A stretch of 64,000 bases of DNA from Maribacter litopenaei. Its GTDB lineage: Bacteria; Bacteroidota; Bacteroidia; Flavobacteriales; Flavobacteriaceae. The notes beneath the pieces are model-generated. The model searched no databases. It was given only the letters and a program-made list of their open reading frames with translations, and was not told the DNA's origin. The stretch lies in assembly GCF_025244665.1 (NCBI RefSeq), contig NZ_CP104205.1, forward strand, positions 1,857,001 to 1,921,000. The letters are read 5' to 3'. The first letter of the stretch is position 1. The number at the start of each line of letters is the position of its first letter. The translations under genes were made by a program, and so were the position numbers. Positions 48,352-58,161 of the stretch are shown here, piece by piece.

Positions 48352-49143
48352 TTAGTCTCGCAAGGTAATCTCCTCCTCTACCCCATTTGGATAGGTAACG
48401 GTAGCTACATTATCGCAAGTGCTATCACCAAAATCAACATTTACGGTAAGTCCGTTTTTAGAAACCGTCATGTCTCCTGCAGCAATATAACCACATGTTA
48501 CACTGCTTGTCAACGGCGTATTAACTGTAACGTTATATGTGTTTCCTTCGTAAACGACCGTCCAAGTTCCTGCAATACTAAAAGTGGTTGATTCTGCCGA
48601 ATCACCAAAGGTTAAGGTAAAGGCTTTCGTTCCGTTATCGGAAATGATGGAACCGTCGGCCATTTCTACAGTTAAATCACTTGTTACTTCAAAAGAAACA
48701 CTACCGGCATCGGAGTTTGCGCCCAATTGGTAGGATCGGGTACCATTGATCTTAATGTCACCTACGTAAAAATCTACATAACTAGCCGAAAAAGAAGCTT
48801 GTTGTTCATCCATATTGTAGGTTACCGTTAAGGTACCATTGATATTTTCCGTGCCGTTCAGTACACAATTATTAAAAGTGGCAACATATCCCGTATCAGT
48901 ATATTGCGCGCTATAGCATTCGTTGCTCATTGTTTTGGCCGTTGAACCGTCATTATTATAAAGTTCAAATAGGGCAACATCGATTCCTCCTGTGATTTCG
49001 TCCGTCTCCAAAACAGCTTTTAAATCAGCTTGTGAAAGTACAATGTCATCGTTGTTGTCGGCATCCTCGCTACAGCTATATGCCACGATTAACATGGTGG
49101 CCAATAGACTAAAATTTTTAAACGTGTTTTTCAAAATTTTCAT
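48352..49143 (-). CDS. Beta-rich lipoprotein, unknown function
   Basis: A 263-residue lipoprotein; the start at 49143 gives MKILKNTFKNFSLLATM with lipobox VAYSCSED. The mature protein is acidic, rich in Thr, Val and Gly, with repeated beta strands (NGTLTVTYNMDEQQASFSA, VSFEVTSDLTVEMADGS, AGTWTVVYEGNTYNVTV) and two Cys pairs (NECYS...NNCVL, VTCGY...STCDN) that may be disulfides. No known domain recognised. Probably cell-surface or periplasmic. Alone, convergent with the microprotein cassette. Confidence 0.65.
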   Translation of the reverse strand: MKILKNTFKNFSLLATMLIVAYSCSEDADNNDDIVLSQADLKAVLETDEITGGIDVALFELYNNDGSTAKTMSNECYSAQYTDTGYVATFNNCVLNGTENINGTLTVTYNMDEQQASFSASYVDFYVGDIKINGTRSYQLGANSDAGSVSFEVTSDLTVEMADGSIISDNGTKAFTLTFGDSAESTTFSIAGTWTVVYEGNTYNVTVNTPLTSSVTCGYIAAGDMTVSKNGLTVNVDFGDSTCDNVATVTYPNGVEEEITLRD

Positions 49144-49280
49144 GTATCTATAATTGTGGGTTACAGCCATAAAAACGTGTATCCTAACTAATTATTATGG
49201 TCTATAAGGGCAAGTAGGGTGTATTTCAACGAATAATTAATCGACCAAATACAATATCAGTTCTAGTAAATCAGTTTAAA

Positions 49281-49304
49281 TCATATACGATATACTATAT
49301 TTGA
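49281..49304. promoter_or_regulatory. Imperfect palindrome over the GntR promoter
   Basis: A 24-bp imperfect inverted repeat with ends TCAxATA and TATxTGA overlaps a TATATTTG -7-like box (49296-49303) and ends three bases before the GntR start codon. This is a likely autoregulatory operator. The short leader suggests leaderless or near-leaderless translation. Confidence 0.4.
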
Positions 49305-49307
49305 GAA

Positions 49308-49937
49308 ATGATCCAAAAAATTAATTTGCGGGATCAGGTCAGGGATTACCTTCTTTCCGAAATGAAACAGGGGAAGTTAAAAATAGGTAAAACCATCAAT
49401 CCGGCTGCACTTTCAAGGGAATTGGAAGTAAGTGTTACCCCAATACGAGAGGCACTTACCCAATTGCAACAATCCCATATCATTAAGGCCGTACCCAATA
49501 GGGGATTTATTATTGCCGAACTCGATGTAAAGGAAGCTGAGGACCTCTACGGGCTCGTAGCAAGTTTAGAAGTAATGGCCATCGAAAACTCTGAATTCGA
49601 TGAAAATCAGATCCTTGCTCTTAAAAAGCAACAGGATGTTTTTGAAAATGCCCAAGACGCCATAAGCCGTATACAGGCAGATTTGGAATTTCATCATCTA
49701 CTGACCAAAGGTTATGAGAACGATTTGGCTTTAAAAATCCTACAAGACCTACGAACCCGAATTTTCTTTTACGAACGTGCCTTTACCGCTGATGATTCCT
49801 TTTACAATAAATCGGATAATCAACACGATGCTATTATCTCTGCCATTGAAGAAGATAATGTCCCTACGGCCTCGCTCCTATTGAAGATGAACTGGATGTT
49901 AATCCTAAATTATATTCAAAAGAAATTGACAGAGTAA
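49308..49937 (+). CDS. GntR-family transcriptional regulator (FCD/FadR type)
   Basis: A 209-residue regulator. The winged helix is NLRDQVRDYLLSEMKQGKL, then LSRELEVSVTPIREALTQLQQ and VPNRGFIIAELD. The C-terminal all-helical FCD domain (about 75-209) carries LEVMAIENSEF, DLEFHHLLTKGYEND and HDAIISAIEEDN, with Asp/His residues that bind metal and carboxylate ligands in the family. It probably represses a small-acid catabolic gene; no obvious target is adjacent. Convergent with the leftward membrane protein gene, one base away. Confidence 0.85.
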   Translation: MIQKINLRDQVRDYLLSEMKQGKLKIGKTINPAALSRELEVSVTPIREALTQLQQSHIIKAVPNRGFIIAELDVKEAEDLYGLVASLEVMAIENSEFDENQILALKKQQDVFENAQDAISRIQADLEFHHLLTKGYENDLALKILQDLRTRIFFYERAFTADDSFYNKSDNQHDAIISAIEEDNVPTASLLLKMNWMLILNYIQKKLTE

Positions 49938-49938
49938 T

Positions 49939-50541
49939 TTAAGATTCCAAATCTCTTAAAACATCTTCAGCTGAATTTGTAATTTTCTTATAGCTTCTAT
50001 AACCCCATCGAGTAAAGAAAAACATTAAAACAAGCGCAACAAAAAGTGCAACGCCTTGCAATGGTTTAAAATTTGAAAGAAAAATATTCTTGTTGGAAAT
50101 TATTTTAGTAAATACGGGAACCACTAAAAACAAAAGCAAGTAACTTAAATAGATACCTATTTGTTGTAGTCTTAAAAGCTTATTTTTTTCCTTTATGTAA
50201 ATCAACAAATTTTCCTTGTATGACCCATTAAGAATATCAAGATTTTGAATTTTTTTCAAGGATTTTAGTACAAAGGTTGGAAGAACGATTAAAAATCCTA
50301 TGGTCAATACACCACTAGTTTGGAGATACCAAGTATCCAATTTTTCAAAGCTGAAGAAAATCATCCCGGCCATTATGTAACATATAATTGCTCCAACTGT
50401 TTCAAAGCTCCTAAGTGTGCTAAATTTCTTTTGAAATCTATCCTGAGTCATTTTTAAAATTATTTCGTTTGTTAGTCTTTTCTGCTTTTCCAATTCCTGG
50501 CTCATGGCTATCCAACTAGCCTGTAATTCTTCTAGTTCCAT
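49939..50541 (-). CDS. Membrane protein paired with the ECF sigma factor, possible anti-sigma
   Basis: A 200-residue protein with an N-terminal helical, Gln/Glu-rich cytoplasmic part (ELEELQASWIAMSQELEKQK), two pairs of membrane helices (about 50-95 and 125-180) and a short basic-acidic tail. It follows the ECF sigma gene by four bases. The place and layout suggest a membrane anti-sigma factor, but no zinc-binding or FecR-type anti-sigma domain is visible, so this is inferred from context only. Confidence 0.65.
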   Translation of the reverse strand: MELEELQASWIAMSQELEKQKRLTNEIILKMTQDRFQKKFSTLRSFETVGAIICYIMAGMIFFSFEKLDTWYLQTSGVLTIGFLIVLPTFVLKSLKKIQNLDILNGSYKENLLIYIKEKNKLLRLQQIGIYLSYLLLFLVVPVFTKIISNKNIFLSNFKPLQGVALFVALVLMFFFTRWGYRSYKKITNSAEDVLRDLES

Positions 50542-50545
50542 TTGC

Positions 50546-51034
50546 TTATGCTTTAGTCATATTTTCTCTCAGTTTCTGTTTGATACGGGAAATTCTTGTA
50601 CCTACGTTGGAAGGTTTTAATCCCGTGATTTCCGAAATTTCCTGATAGGATTTACCTTCTAAAAGCAATAGCATGATACCTCTTTCCAAAGTATTCAAAT
50701 CGTATATCTGTTGATGCAGTAACCGCATTCGTTCTTCAAAGACCTCGTCTTTAACATCGGAAATTTGTATCTGAGAATCCGTGATTGATTCGGAAGTGGG
50801 AGTACGTTTCACCTTTTTTAAATGGATAATGGCGGTGTTCATGGCCACCCGATACATCCAAGTACTTATTTTGGATTCATTTCGAAAACTATCAAAGTAC
50901 TTCCAAAGCTGATATACTATATCCTGAAACAAATCCTCACGATCCGGTTCGTTGTTCGTATAGATGGCGCTAACCTTATAAAGTAGTCCTTGATGTTCTC
51001 TTATGATATCCGCAAATTCCTCCTTATTACTCAT
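50546..51034 (-). CDS. ECF RNA polymerase sigma factor
   Basis: A 162-residue sigma-70 of the ECF group. Region 2 shows DREDLFQDIVYQLWKYFDSF and ISTWMYRVAMNTAI (2.3-2.4); region 4 shows DLNTLERGIMLLLLEGKSYQEISEITGLKPSNVGTRISRIK, the HTH that reads -35. It has no FecR-type receptor neighbour. It drives its regulon when its membrane partner (downstream, four bases) releases it. Target promoters unknown. Confidence 0.9.
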   Translation of the reverse strand: MSNKEEFADIIREHQGLLYKVSAIYTNNEPDREDLFQDIVYQLWKYFDSFRNESKISTWMYRVAMNTAIIHLKKVKRTPTSESITDSQIQISDVKDEVFEERMRLLHQQIYDLNTLERGIMLLLLEGKSYQEISEITGLKPSNVGTRISRIKQKLRENMTKA

Positions 51035-51176
51035 TCGAGCACTTATTCATTTACCAATAGGTATGCAATGTGTCAAAAAAATCACATAAAAAGACAAAAA
51101 ACATTTTTGGGATGGATTTAATTTGCTGGTATACAACAAATAAAGTGCCCTATCGTTTAATTAAAAAAACCGATGC

Positions 51177-51314
51177 ATGCAGTATTTGAACAAAGAAATT
51201 GAGGCATTGACCAAACGAAAGAAGTCGGCCTCCTTGGTAAAAAAAGAAATTTCCTGTGGGGTCTTCCAAGATGTGGAAAAACTTCCTCAAAAGGATAATG
51301 AAGTCAACCCGTAG
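51177..51314 (+). CDS. Short basic ORF, 45 aa, doubtful
   Basis: An ATG at 51177 opens 45 codons (QYLNKEIEALTKRKKSASLV then KKEISCGVFQDVEKLPQ) up to a TAG at 51314. The composition is protein-like and the stretch lies in otherwise empty space between the sigma gene and the amidohydrolase. It has no family I know and no clear promoter, so it may be spurious or a remnant. Confidence 0.35.
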   Translation: MQYLNKEIEALTKRKKSASLVKKEISCGVFQDVEKLPQKDNEVNP

Positions 51315-51319
51315 AACCC

Positions 51320-52413
51320 TTATTCGAACAAAGTCCTGTCCAAACCTGGAATAAGGTTCAGTGCATTTTCATAATATACTTTTTTGAGTACTTCGTCCGG
51401 CAGGTTTAGACCATACATAGACCAAAATGCATGGTATTTCTTATAATAGGGAAAGTATTCGTCATTACTTTCCAATACTCTAAAGTAGGTAGGGAATTCA
51501 TCTCGGATTCCAACTATCTTTCCCAAATAAAATTCGATCCTGATATTTAATAAAGAAAGCCCGTGCATTTTGCGGTTGTCGGCCTAATTCCGCAATTACA
51601 GCCGAGATACCTACATTCATGTTTGGCATTTCATCCAACAGTTCACCTAGTTTTCCCAAATTATTGGCGTGCCAACCCATGTGGGCATTAATGAATTTGG
51701 TCTCGGGATGTTTCTTGAACACATTGTGCTGTTCCTCTATGATTTGTTCCCAAGGTGCGGGATCCGTATCATTTCGCTTTCTTCGAGGGTGGGTTTTTAA
51801 TTCAAGCCAACGTTCATTATCGCTGTCCATATCGTCCCAAAAAGATTTTGGATCCGCCGCATGAATCAATACGGGGACTCCCATCTCACCACATTTGGCC
51901 CAAATGGGGTCCAATCGCGGATCGTCAATGGCCAATCTGTTCCCTGAAGCATCTTTATATCGAAGCCCCGAGACTTTTAAAAATTTTGAGTCCTTTTGCT
52001 CCGTTCTTGATATCTTGTTCCAATTGTGCCGCGGCCTTTTTACCCCAATCATCACCATCAACACCCTCAAAGTCAACATTGGCAAATACCACGAACCTAT
52101 TGGGGTAACTTTTTGAAATATTCGCTACTTTTTCCTTAAGACTCTCCCCGAACCACCGCTGAGGTTCACCATAATTCCCTCATTCAAGGTTTCCATATCC
52201 TCTAGAAGACTACCTAATTTTTCAACCGACATATCCCTTTGATGGCTATGAACATCGACAAACCTATATTTTGCCTGTTTGATCTCGTCGTCTCGGAACC
52301 ACAAGGGTCGAGGTTGGATTATACTCTTCAAAGCTCATTTCCTGTCCAAAAATATATTGAGGCAGGGCACTTAAAAAAATCGCAATTGGAACTAGTCTGC
52401 AAAGTGTATTCAT
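51320..52413 (-). CDS. Exported amidohydrolase (metal-dependent, PF04909-like; frame broken)
   Basis: An exported TIM-barrel amidohydrolase of about 365 residues. Start at 52413 (MNTLCRLVPIAIFLSALP). Metal-binding RFVDVHSHQRDM (HxH) opens the barrel; later come VPVLIHAADPKSF, FINAHMGWHANN and ILFGKDSW with the final Asp. Four lesions split it: 52291-52296, 51968-51973 and 51501-51506 are TCTCGG/CCGAGA, and 52148-52152 is a CCGG loss. Restoring them gives continuous sequence (for example DSWNPDEFPTYFRVL). Relatives hydrolyse or decarboxylate cyclic and aromatic substrates. It follows MocA and XdhC genes in the same direction. Confidence 0.8.
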
Positions 52414-52423
52414 GAAATTCTTG

Positions 52424-53041
52424 TTAAGAGTTATGGTTTTCATTATAAATTTTCTCATATGCTGATGGGGTATCAATATCTGCTAAAAGGCCGTAAGCAT
52501 CCAAACTCAACATTGCGGTACTTTTTTTCCTTAGTATTTCCTTAGCACCGTAATCAGAATTCAAGCCTAAAAGCTCCTTGTAAATGCTTGGTCCAAATAC
52601 TGCTGGGACTCCTATTCTTTTGCCATAATTGCTAGCAACGACATCCACTTTATTTGTTTTAAAATTATCCAAGAGATCCATTAAGTATTCCTCGGTTACC
52701 AAAGGTTGGTCGGCTAGGCAAATTAGGATTCCCTTAGGTAAGGGATTTGATTTTAGTATTGATGCAACACCTACGGCTATACTGTTGCCCAATCCATTTT
52801 GCCAAGTAGGGTTTTCGATTATATCTACCATACCTTCATTAATCTCCAATCGACTCTTTATTTTTTCAATATTGGCACCCAAAACCATCTTAATTTTTTG
52901 TGGCTGAATGTTCTTGACAACATTAACTATATGTTGCAGCAAAAATGTTCCTTTCCAAGGCAACAACTGCTTTATACCCCTCATTCGACTAGATTGTCCG
53001 GCTGCCAATATAAGAACCGCTATGTCTTGGGATGTTGTCAA
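52424..53041 (-). CDS. mocA: MobA-like nucleotidyltransferase (molybdenum cofactor cytidylyltransferase, MocA type)
   Basis: A 205-residue NTP transferase with VLILAAGQSSRMRGIKQLLPWKG (nucleotide binding), ILICLADQPLVTEEYL (metal-binding Asp) and VGVASILKSNPLP. MocA attaches CMP to the molybdenum cofactor used by xanthine-dehydrogenase-type enzymes. It starts with TTG overlapping the XdhC stop (TTGA), so translation is coupled. No molybdoenzyme gene is inside the window. Confidence 0.85.
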   Translation of the reverse strand: MTTSQDIAVLILAAGQSSRMRGIKQLLPWKGTFLLQHIVNVVKNIQPQKIKMVLGANIEKIKSRLEINEGMVDIIENPTWQNGLGNSIAVGVASILKSNPLPKGILICLADQPLVTEEYLMDLLDNFKTNKVDVVASNYGKRIGVPAVFGPSIYKELLGLNSDYGAKEILRKKSTAMLSLDAYGLLADIDTPSAYEKIYNENHNS

Positions 53042-54053
53042 TTATGGATTCCTTCTTTCTTATCTTTTAACATGATAGGCTCCTGCTTTCGTATTACCGC
53101 CGAATCTCTGAAAGTATGGCGATGGCAATCTCCTCAGGGGCTTCAGCTCCAATATTGATTCCGGCAGGACCATGAATCTTGTCAAAAAAATCATAATCCT
53201 CATCAGGAAAAAGCTCAATATATTCATTAAATAATTTTTCCCGCCTTTTGGATGGCCCCAACAACCCAAAGTACATAGGATTACAATCCTTTACGGCCTG
53301 TAAATACTTTAAATCCTTTACATAACTATGTGTCATCAAGACAAGAGCAGTTTGGTCATCAATTTTATCAACAGGCAAATCTTGCGGTTCTACGCTCCAC
53401 AGTTCGTCAATTCCCGGAAAATCTGCAATGGTCTTTCCTTCTGCGGGAACCACACTTACGGATACTTCCCATCCCATTTCCAAAGCAATCCTGGAAAGTT
53501 TTACCGCATCATGTTCACCTCCAACAATGGCCAATTTGTAACATGGCTTCAGTGTCTGCTCGTAGATAAGATTTTGATTTGCATTCAGTTTGGTATTCAG
53601 TCCCATCGATTTTCCATTGAAAATAAATAGTGATCCAATATTTGGATGCTCCCCATATTCCTTTACATAATGGGAAGCGATTTTAAAAGAGGTCCTGGCT
53701 TTTATGGATTGGTCAAAGCCCTCCAAAAGTGCATTGTCAGGTTGAAACGGTTCAATTAATATATAGAGGATGCCTTCACAACCCAATCTAAACCTGCCAT
53801 CATAGGTCATCATTTTTGGTACGTTAGTTTTAAAAACGCTCGCTGCCTGAAAGAGTACTTCCTTCTCAACACACCCGCCACTCACTGCACCAACCATGGT
53901 TCCGTCTTCACAAATCAACATACGAACACCCGGCCGTCTATAGGAAGAACCATCCAAATGGACCACACTGGCCAAAACAGTTTTAAGACCTTTGCTTTGT
54001 AAAACCTTATACTCGTAAAATATTTTTTTTAGTTCGTGCGTCATCTTATGCAA
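53038..54053 (-). CDS. xdhC: XdhC/CoxI-family molybdoenzyme maturation factor
   Basis: A maturation factor of about 338 residues that inserts sulfurated molybdenum cofactor into xanthine-dehydrogenase-type enzymes. N-terminal XdhC domain: VHLDGSSYRRPGVRMLICEDG and GAVSGGCVEKEV. C-terminal Rossmann part: LAIVGGEHDAVKLSRIALEMGWEVSV, then ALVLMTHSY and GPAGINIGAEAPEEIAIAIL. The visible frame stops after SEIRR, but CCGAA at 53100-53104 is a CCGG loss; restoring it adds AVIRKQEPIMLKDKKEGIHN and ends at 53038, giving the TTGA overlap with mocA. This fit supports the lesion model. Confidence 0.85.
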
Positions 54054-54193
54054 TACATTGATGTAATTTTGCCGACTGAATACCGAAAATTACCCATTCC
54101 AATGAGTTTTTTAAAGGGCGGGTACTTTCTTTAACATTCTTTAACATAATATTTTTAATTACCTATAATTTCCATGCAGAAACAGCGTTCTGC

Positions 54194-55309
54194 TTGATGA
54201 ACTCAAAATGTATGACTATGAATTTGTTCCTAAGAACCTTTGGTTTTTTCTTTGCGATTTCCCTATTTATTTCCTGTGGCAATGCCGATGATGATGTAGA
54301 CCTTAACCTGAATTTAGGTGGTGGTCTTGGTAAAGGCGTACCTGTAGATGATTGTTTGGGTTTGGATGAAGGCGAATTGGTGTTATCAATCCAAGATCAA
54401 TATACCACCCTCCCGGGAAAGGTTTCTATATTTTTTAGGGTATCAGATACCAATGGAAATCCTGTCCCTGGTTTAACGGCAGACCAATTTACTATTTACG
54501 AACAAGGAAGGAACGATGATTGTTTCAATACTATCTCAACCTCGGAATCCTTTGCGCGCATATCCCCAAACTCACAAATATTCTCAAACAATGCCATTTT
54601 GGTGCTTGACTTGAGTAATAGTGTTTTAGAAAGTAGTTTGCAGGAACTTAAAATGGCCAGTGCCAGTTTTGTGGAAAATGTAATGCCCAATACAGAAACA
54701 GATTCCTTTAAAATGGCCATTTACTGGTTTGATGGTGAGAACGAACTTCATTTATTGAATGAGCTCACCTCTTCTAAAGATCAATTGATTGCCTCTATTA
54801 ATGGAATTACGGACAACATTAGTTCCGACCCTTCTACAGATCTATACGGGGCCGTTATAAAATCTACGGATATCGCAACGGACATCATCAATAAAACAAC
54901 AACAGGTGATAAAATTGGAGCTGCTTCAGTAGTAATATTTACCGATGGTACAGACCAGGCCTCGCGTTATACGGAAGAAGCCGCTTTGAAAAAAGTGAAC
55001 GATGCAAATTCCAATATTTCCTTCTTTAGTATTGGTCTTGGTAGTGAAATCGATACTCAAGTGCTTATGGACATAGGTAAGACATCTAGTGTTTTTGCAA
55101 GCAACAAAGATGAACTAGAGGATACTTTTAATGAAATATCTGAAAAAGTTTCAGAGCGGGCAAACAGCTTCTATTTATTCGAATATTGCAGCCCGAAGCG
55201 TGATGGAAGTGGAGAAAACAACTTGGCTATCGAAGTAAATACGGGCACAAGACAAGGAGCGGTTCAGACGAAATTCAACGCCACAGGATTCACCGGTGGT
55301 TGTGAGTAA
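54194..55309 (+). CDS. von Willebrand factor A-domain lipoprotein
   Basis: A 371-residue lipoprotein (FAISLFISCGNAD; an inner ATG at 54218 is an equally good start). After an acidic Asp/Asn-rich linker and an Ig-like strand set (SIFFRVSDTNGNPVPGLTA) comes a vWA domain with MIDAS-type residues: ILVLDLSNSV (DxSxS), TDLYGA (Thr) and VIFTDGTDQAS (Asp). The C-terminus holds Cys residues that may form disulfides. It probably binds proteins at the cell surface. A terminator follows; the OmpA gene is downstream. Confidence 0.8.
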   Translation: MMNSKCMTMNLFLRTFGFFFAISLFISCGNADDDVDLNLNLGGGLGKGVPVDDCLGLDEGELVLSIQDQYTTLPGKVSIFFRVSDTNGNPVPGLTADQFTIYEQGRNDDCFNTISTSESFARISPNSQIFSNNAILVLDLSNSVLESSLQELKMASASFVENVMPNTETDSFKMAIYWFDGENELHLLNELTSSKDQLIASINGITDNISSDPSTDLYGAVIKSTDIATDIINKTTTGDKIGAASVVIFTDGTDQASRYTEEAALKKVNDANSNISFFSIGLGSEIDTQVLMDIGKTSSVFASNKDELEDTFNEISEKVSERANSFYLFEYCSPKRDGSGENNLAIEVNTGTRQGAVQTKFNATGFTGGCE

Positions 55310-55328
55310 AATTTATACCGATTGATTT

Positions 55329-55358
55329 TAAAAGAGGCTTTTATGGCCTCTTTTTTTG
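55329..55358 (+). terminator. Terminator of the vWA lipoprotein gene
   Basis: An agaggc/gcctct stem with an aaaa lead and a run of seven T, 20 bases after the stop codon. Confidence 0.85.
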
Positions 55359-55510
55359 TTTCTTCGAACAGAACTAAATTACTTTCAATCAAATACTTAC
55401 AACAATAATCATTGGGCTAAAACTGATTTTTCCATGAAGGTAAAACATCCATTTTTGGAATTTTCCCGTACATGTAAGTGAAAAGATTATTAACTAAACA
55501 CACTCTTAGA

Positions 55511-56347
55511 ATGAAAAAATTATCAATTATCGGAGTAGCGTCCATAGTACTTTTATCTTCATGCGTATCAAAAAAGAAATACGTGGCTTTAGAGGACAAC
55601 TTAGCACAAACTCAAAGTAGACTTACCAAAACTCAGGTCGAAAAAGAGGAGTTGGAAACTAAAATGGCCAAAATTGAGGCCCGTGTAGAAGAGTACAATT
55701 CTAAAATAAACTCCCTAAAAGAAATAAACGATAGCCAATATACAACTGTTGATGATGTAGCAGTTATGAGCAACAATACCAAAGCAAATATGAGAAAGAC
55801 TTTGGAAAATGTTGATCCAGCAAAACTTGCCGAAGCAAAAACACTACAGGATTCCATGAATCTGGCCGTTTCCTATAAATTAAAGCAGTCCATTGCCGAC
55901 GAAAACGAGGATGTAGACGTTAGTATCGATAAAACTGTAGTTATGATAAACATTTCAGATGAATTGTTGTTCAACACTGCAGGATATAGGGTTAGTAACA
56001 AAGCCGACAACGTTCTTAAAAAATTGGCCGATGTCATTAATTCAGAACCTAGTATGGAAGTAATGGTAGAAGGTCACACGGATTCTAGAACCATCAACAC
56101 CGCTCTGTTCGAGGACAATTGGGACTTGAGCGTGAAAAGAGCCACTTCAATTGTTCGTGAACTACAGAACAAATATGATGTTGATCCTACCCAATTGATC
56201 GCTGCCGGTAGAAGTAGCTACCTTCCTTTGGTAGAAAATGACAGCAAGGAAAATATGGCTAAAAATAGAAGGACTAAAATTGTTATCCTTCCAAATTTGG
56301 ACAAATTCTTCGCGTTGATGAATACAGATACTGCCAGTATGGACTAG
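55511..56347 (+). CDS. OmpA-family peptidoglycan-binding lipoprotein
   Basis: A 278-residue protein. The start at 55511 gives MKKLSIIGVASIVLLSSCVS (lipobox); an earlier ATG at 55478 adds an unneeded extension. A coiled coil follows (about 25-85), then the C-terminal OmpA domain: VVMINISDELLFNTAGYRVS, VMVEGHTDSRTINTALFEDNWDLSVKRATSIVREL and ENMAKNRRTKIVILPNLD. The Asp in TDSR and the Arg in NRRT bind diaminopimelate, tethering outer membrane to peptidoglycan. Frame intact, with a strong terminator after it. Confidence 0.9.
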   Translation: MKKLSIIGVASIVLLSSCVSKKKYVALEDNLAQTQSRLTKTQVEKEELETKMAKIEARVEEYNSKINSLKEINDSQYTTVDDVAVMSNNTKANMRKTLENVDPAKLAEAKTLQDSMNLAVSYKLKQSIADENEDVDVSIDKTVVMINISDELLFNTAGYRVSNKADNVLKKLADVINSEPSMEVMVEGHTDSRTINTALFEDNWDLSVKRATSIVRELQNKYDVDPTQLIAAGRSSYLPLVENDSKENMAKNRRTKIVILPNLDKFFALMNTDTASMD

Positions 56348-56368
56348 AGTAATAAAAATAATACTTGA

Positions 56369-56396
56369 AAGGGTGGCAATTGCCACCCTTTTTTTA
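56369..56396 (+). terminator. Terminator of the OmpA-family gene
   Basis: A near-perfect 11-bp stem (aagggtggcaa / ttgccaccctt) with almost no loop and a T run, 22 bases after the stop. Confidence 0.9.
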
Positions 56397-56521
56397 TTTC
56401 ATGAAAATTGGTAGGGTTTTGTGGTGGCAGATAATTGTTTATATATTATAATAACCCCAAAGAATTCAAAACTTAAACATCCTAAAGGCTATGCAAATGT
56501 TTAATCTTAAAAATAAAAGTC

Positions 56522-56689
56522 ATGGATGTACTCAAAGAAATCTATTGGAAAAGTGCCTTAGGCATTTTGCCCAACCCAGTTAAAAGTTTGGTTTTACTGA
56601 TATTCTCATGCATAGTAGCGACGTTGTTCACAATGCTATATCTCTTATTGAAACATGGGCACTATTTAAATGTTCAATTTGGTTACTAA
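56522..56689 (+). CDS. Small single-span membrane protein, 55 aa
   Basis: An ATG at 56522 opens 55 codons. MDVLKEIYWKSALGILPNP precedes a hydrophobic span (SLVLLIFSCIVATLFTMLYL) and a short KHGHYLNVQFGY tail. The layout is that of a real small inner-membrane protein. It is preceded by about 125 bases after the OmpA terminator and is convergent with the M14 gene, five bases away. Function unknown. Confidence 0.5.
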   Translation: MDVLKEIYWKSALGILPNPVKSLVLLIFSCIVATLFTMLYLLLKHGHYLNVQFGY

Positions 56690-56693
56690 GCTA

Positions 56694-58161
56694 TTATCTA
56701 AAAATCATGGCATTTGGAATATTGATGTCATCAGAATCCAGGTTGATAAGAAAACCATTAATGACCGCATAGGCATATTTGCCGTCTTTCCTCAGAAAAA
56801 ATGTGGGATTGATTCCTGGCTGTAGCCTTAATTCAGTAGCCTTAAAATTCTCACCCACCAAATGCAAGGGTATCGGTGAATTCAATAATTTCATTGGGAT
56901 ATCGGAAACTTTAAGGTAACCATAGCCTTCAGATAACAACATTTTAGGATCTAACTCTTTTACCTCATCCAGATTCCTAACTACCTTAGGATATATTTTA
57001 GCTGGCACAATTTCATAATCCTTGGCGTTTAAGGTCTCATATCCATAATAGGTGGATAAATCCCCTTGATCCCAAATTCTACTGCTATACCAAAAATCAT
57101 TGTAGTTCTCATAATCCACCTCTACTTGATTGATTCCCAAATCCAAAATATAGGAGTCACCCATAAGGTTATAGGTCGCTCCAATGATTTTCAGGTCAAA
57201 GAGCATCCTATTGTTTTCACGGTATTTTTTCATATTCTACTATATCAATTTCCTTGAAATTTTCATTAGCAATGGTGTAAATGGCCGAAAGTATGGAGAC
57301 ATAGTTCAATTTTCTGATTTCCTGCTTTTCAGGATCGTTCGGGTATCCACCAGATTCTATCAATATGGTGCTCGTGCCCCATTTTTGGATATTATCTCCA
57401 AAAGCCCTTGGTTCAAAATCATCGTTGTATCTTCCAACTTGTCCAGGCGCATATTTTTGAAGGATATTGTTCATAAAAACTATGATTTTCATGGCATTTC
57501 CTCGAACATCATTGATGTCTTTTTCATAGTTAAAAGCTGGTGCCAAATAGGAAATGGTGGCGGGTTTATCAGTTCTTTCCGCGTTGTAATAAGTACTTTG
57601 GTCATGTAGATTGAATCCGAAATCGGCTTCCAAGCTATCCCTTACCCTTTTCAAGGTCTGCCCCTCAGGAGATTGTAAACGTAGGGCATCCCTATTTATA
57701 TCGATTCCCAAAAGGTTACGACGTTGAAAGAGTTCTGCCCCATCCGGATTAAGCATGGGAAGAAAATGAATGGTTAAATTGGACAGCATAGCCTCCTTTT
57801 CTTCTGAAAAGTCCGGACTATTGAAAAAATTTAAAATATCAAAAATAGCCTGCGTTGCGGTGGGCTCGTCCCCATGCATTTGGGACTATAGAAAAACATC
57901 GGTATCGCCATTACCGATACTTACCAAAGAAAGCGATTTTCCTCCGATGGAAGATCCTACTTTTTTTACTTTGAATTTTGGATTGTTCTTATATCGATTT
58001 AATAAAGGTTGAATATCGATATGCTTTATTCTTCTTTCTCCTAGTGTTGGTTCCTTATATTTTTCATAAGTCTCATACAATTGGTTGGTTATATCCTGAG
58101 CGTTGGTGTGAAAAATGGTTAGGAAAATGGAGAAAATAAGTAAGAATGGAAATTTGTTCAT
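56694..58161 (-). CDS. M14-family zinc carboxypeptidase, exported (frame broken)
   Basis: An exported carboxypeptidase of about 488 residues (signal FPFLLIFSIFLTIFHTNAQ). Zinc and catalytic residues: QMHGDEPTATQ (HxxE), GIDINRDALRL (substrate Asn-Arg), GFNLHDQSTYYN (second zinc His), TILIESGGYPND (catalytic Glu). A C-terminal beta domain follows, joined at EYEKIP and ENNRMLFDLK. Two lesions: TAG at 57886-57888 (GGACT for GGACC, Trp to stop) and TCACGG at 57217-57222 (for TCCGG). The ATG overlaps the stop of the amidase upstream (ATGA). The operon suggests trimming of peptidoglycan peptides, though protein digestion is possible. Confidence 0.85.
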
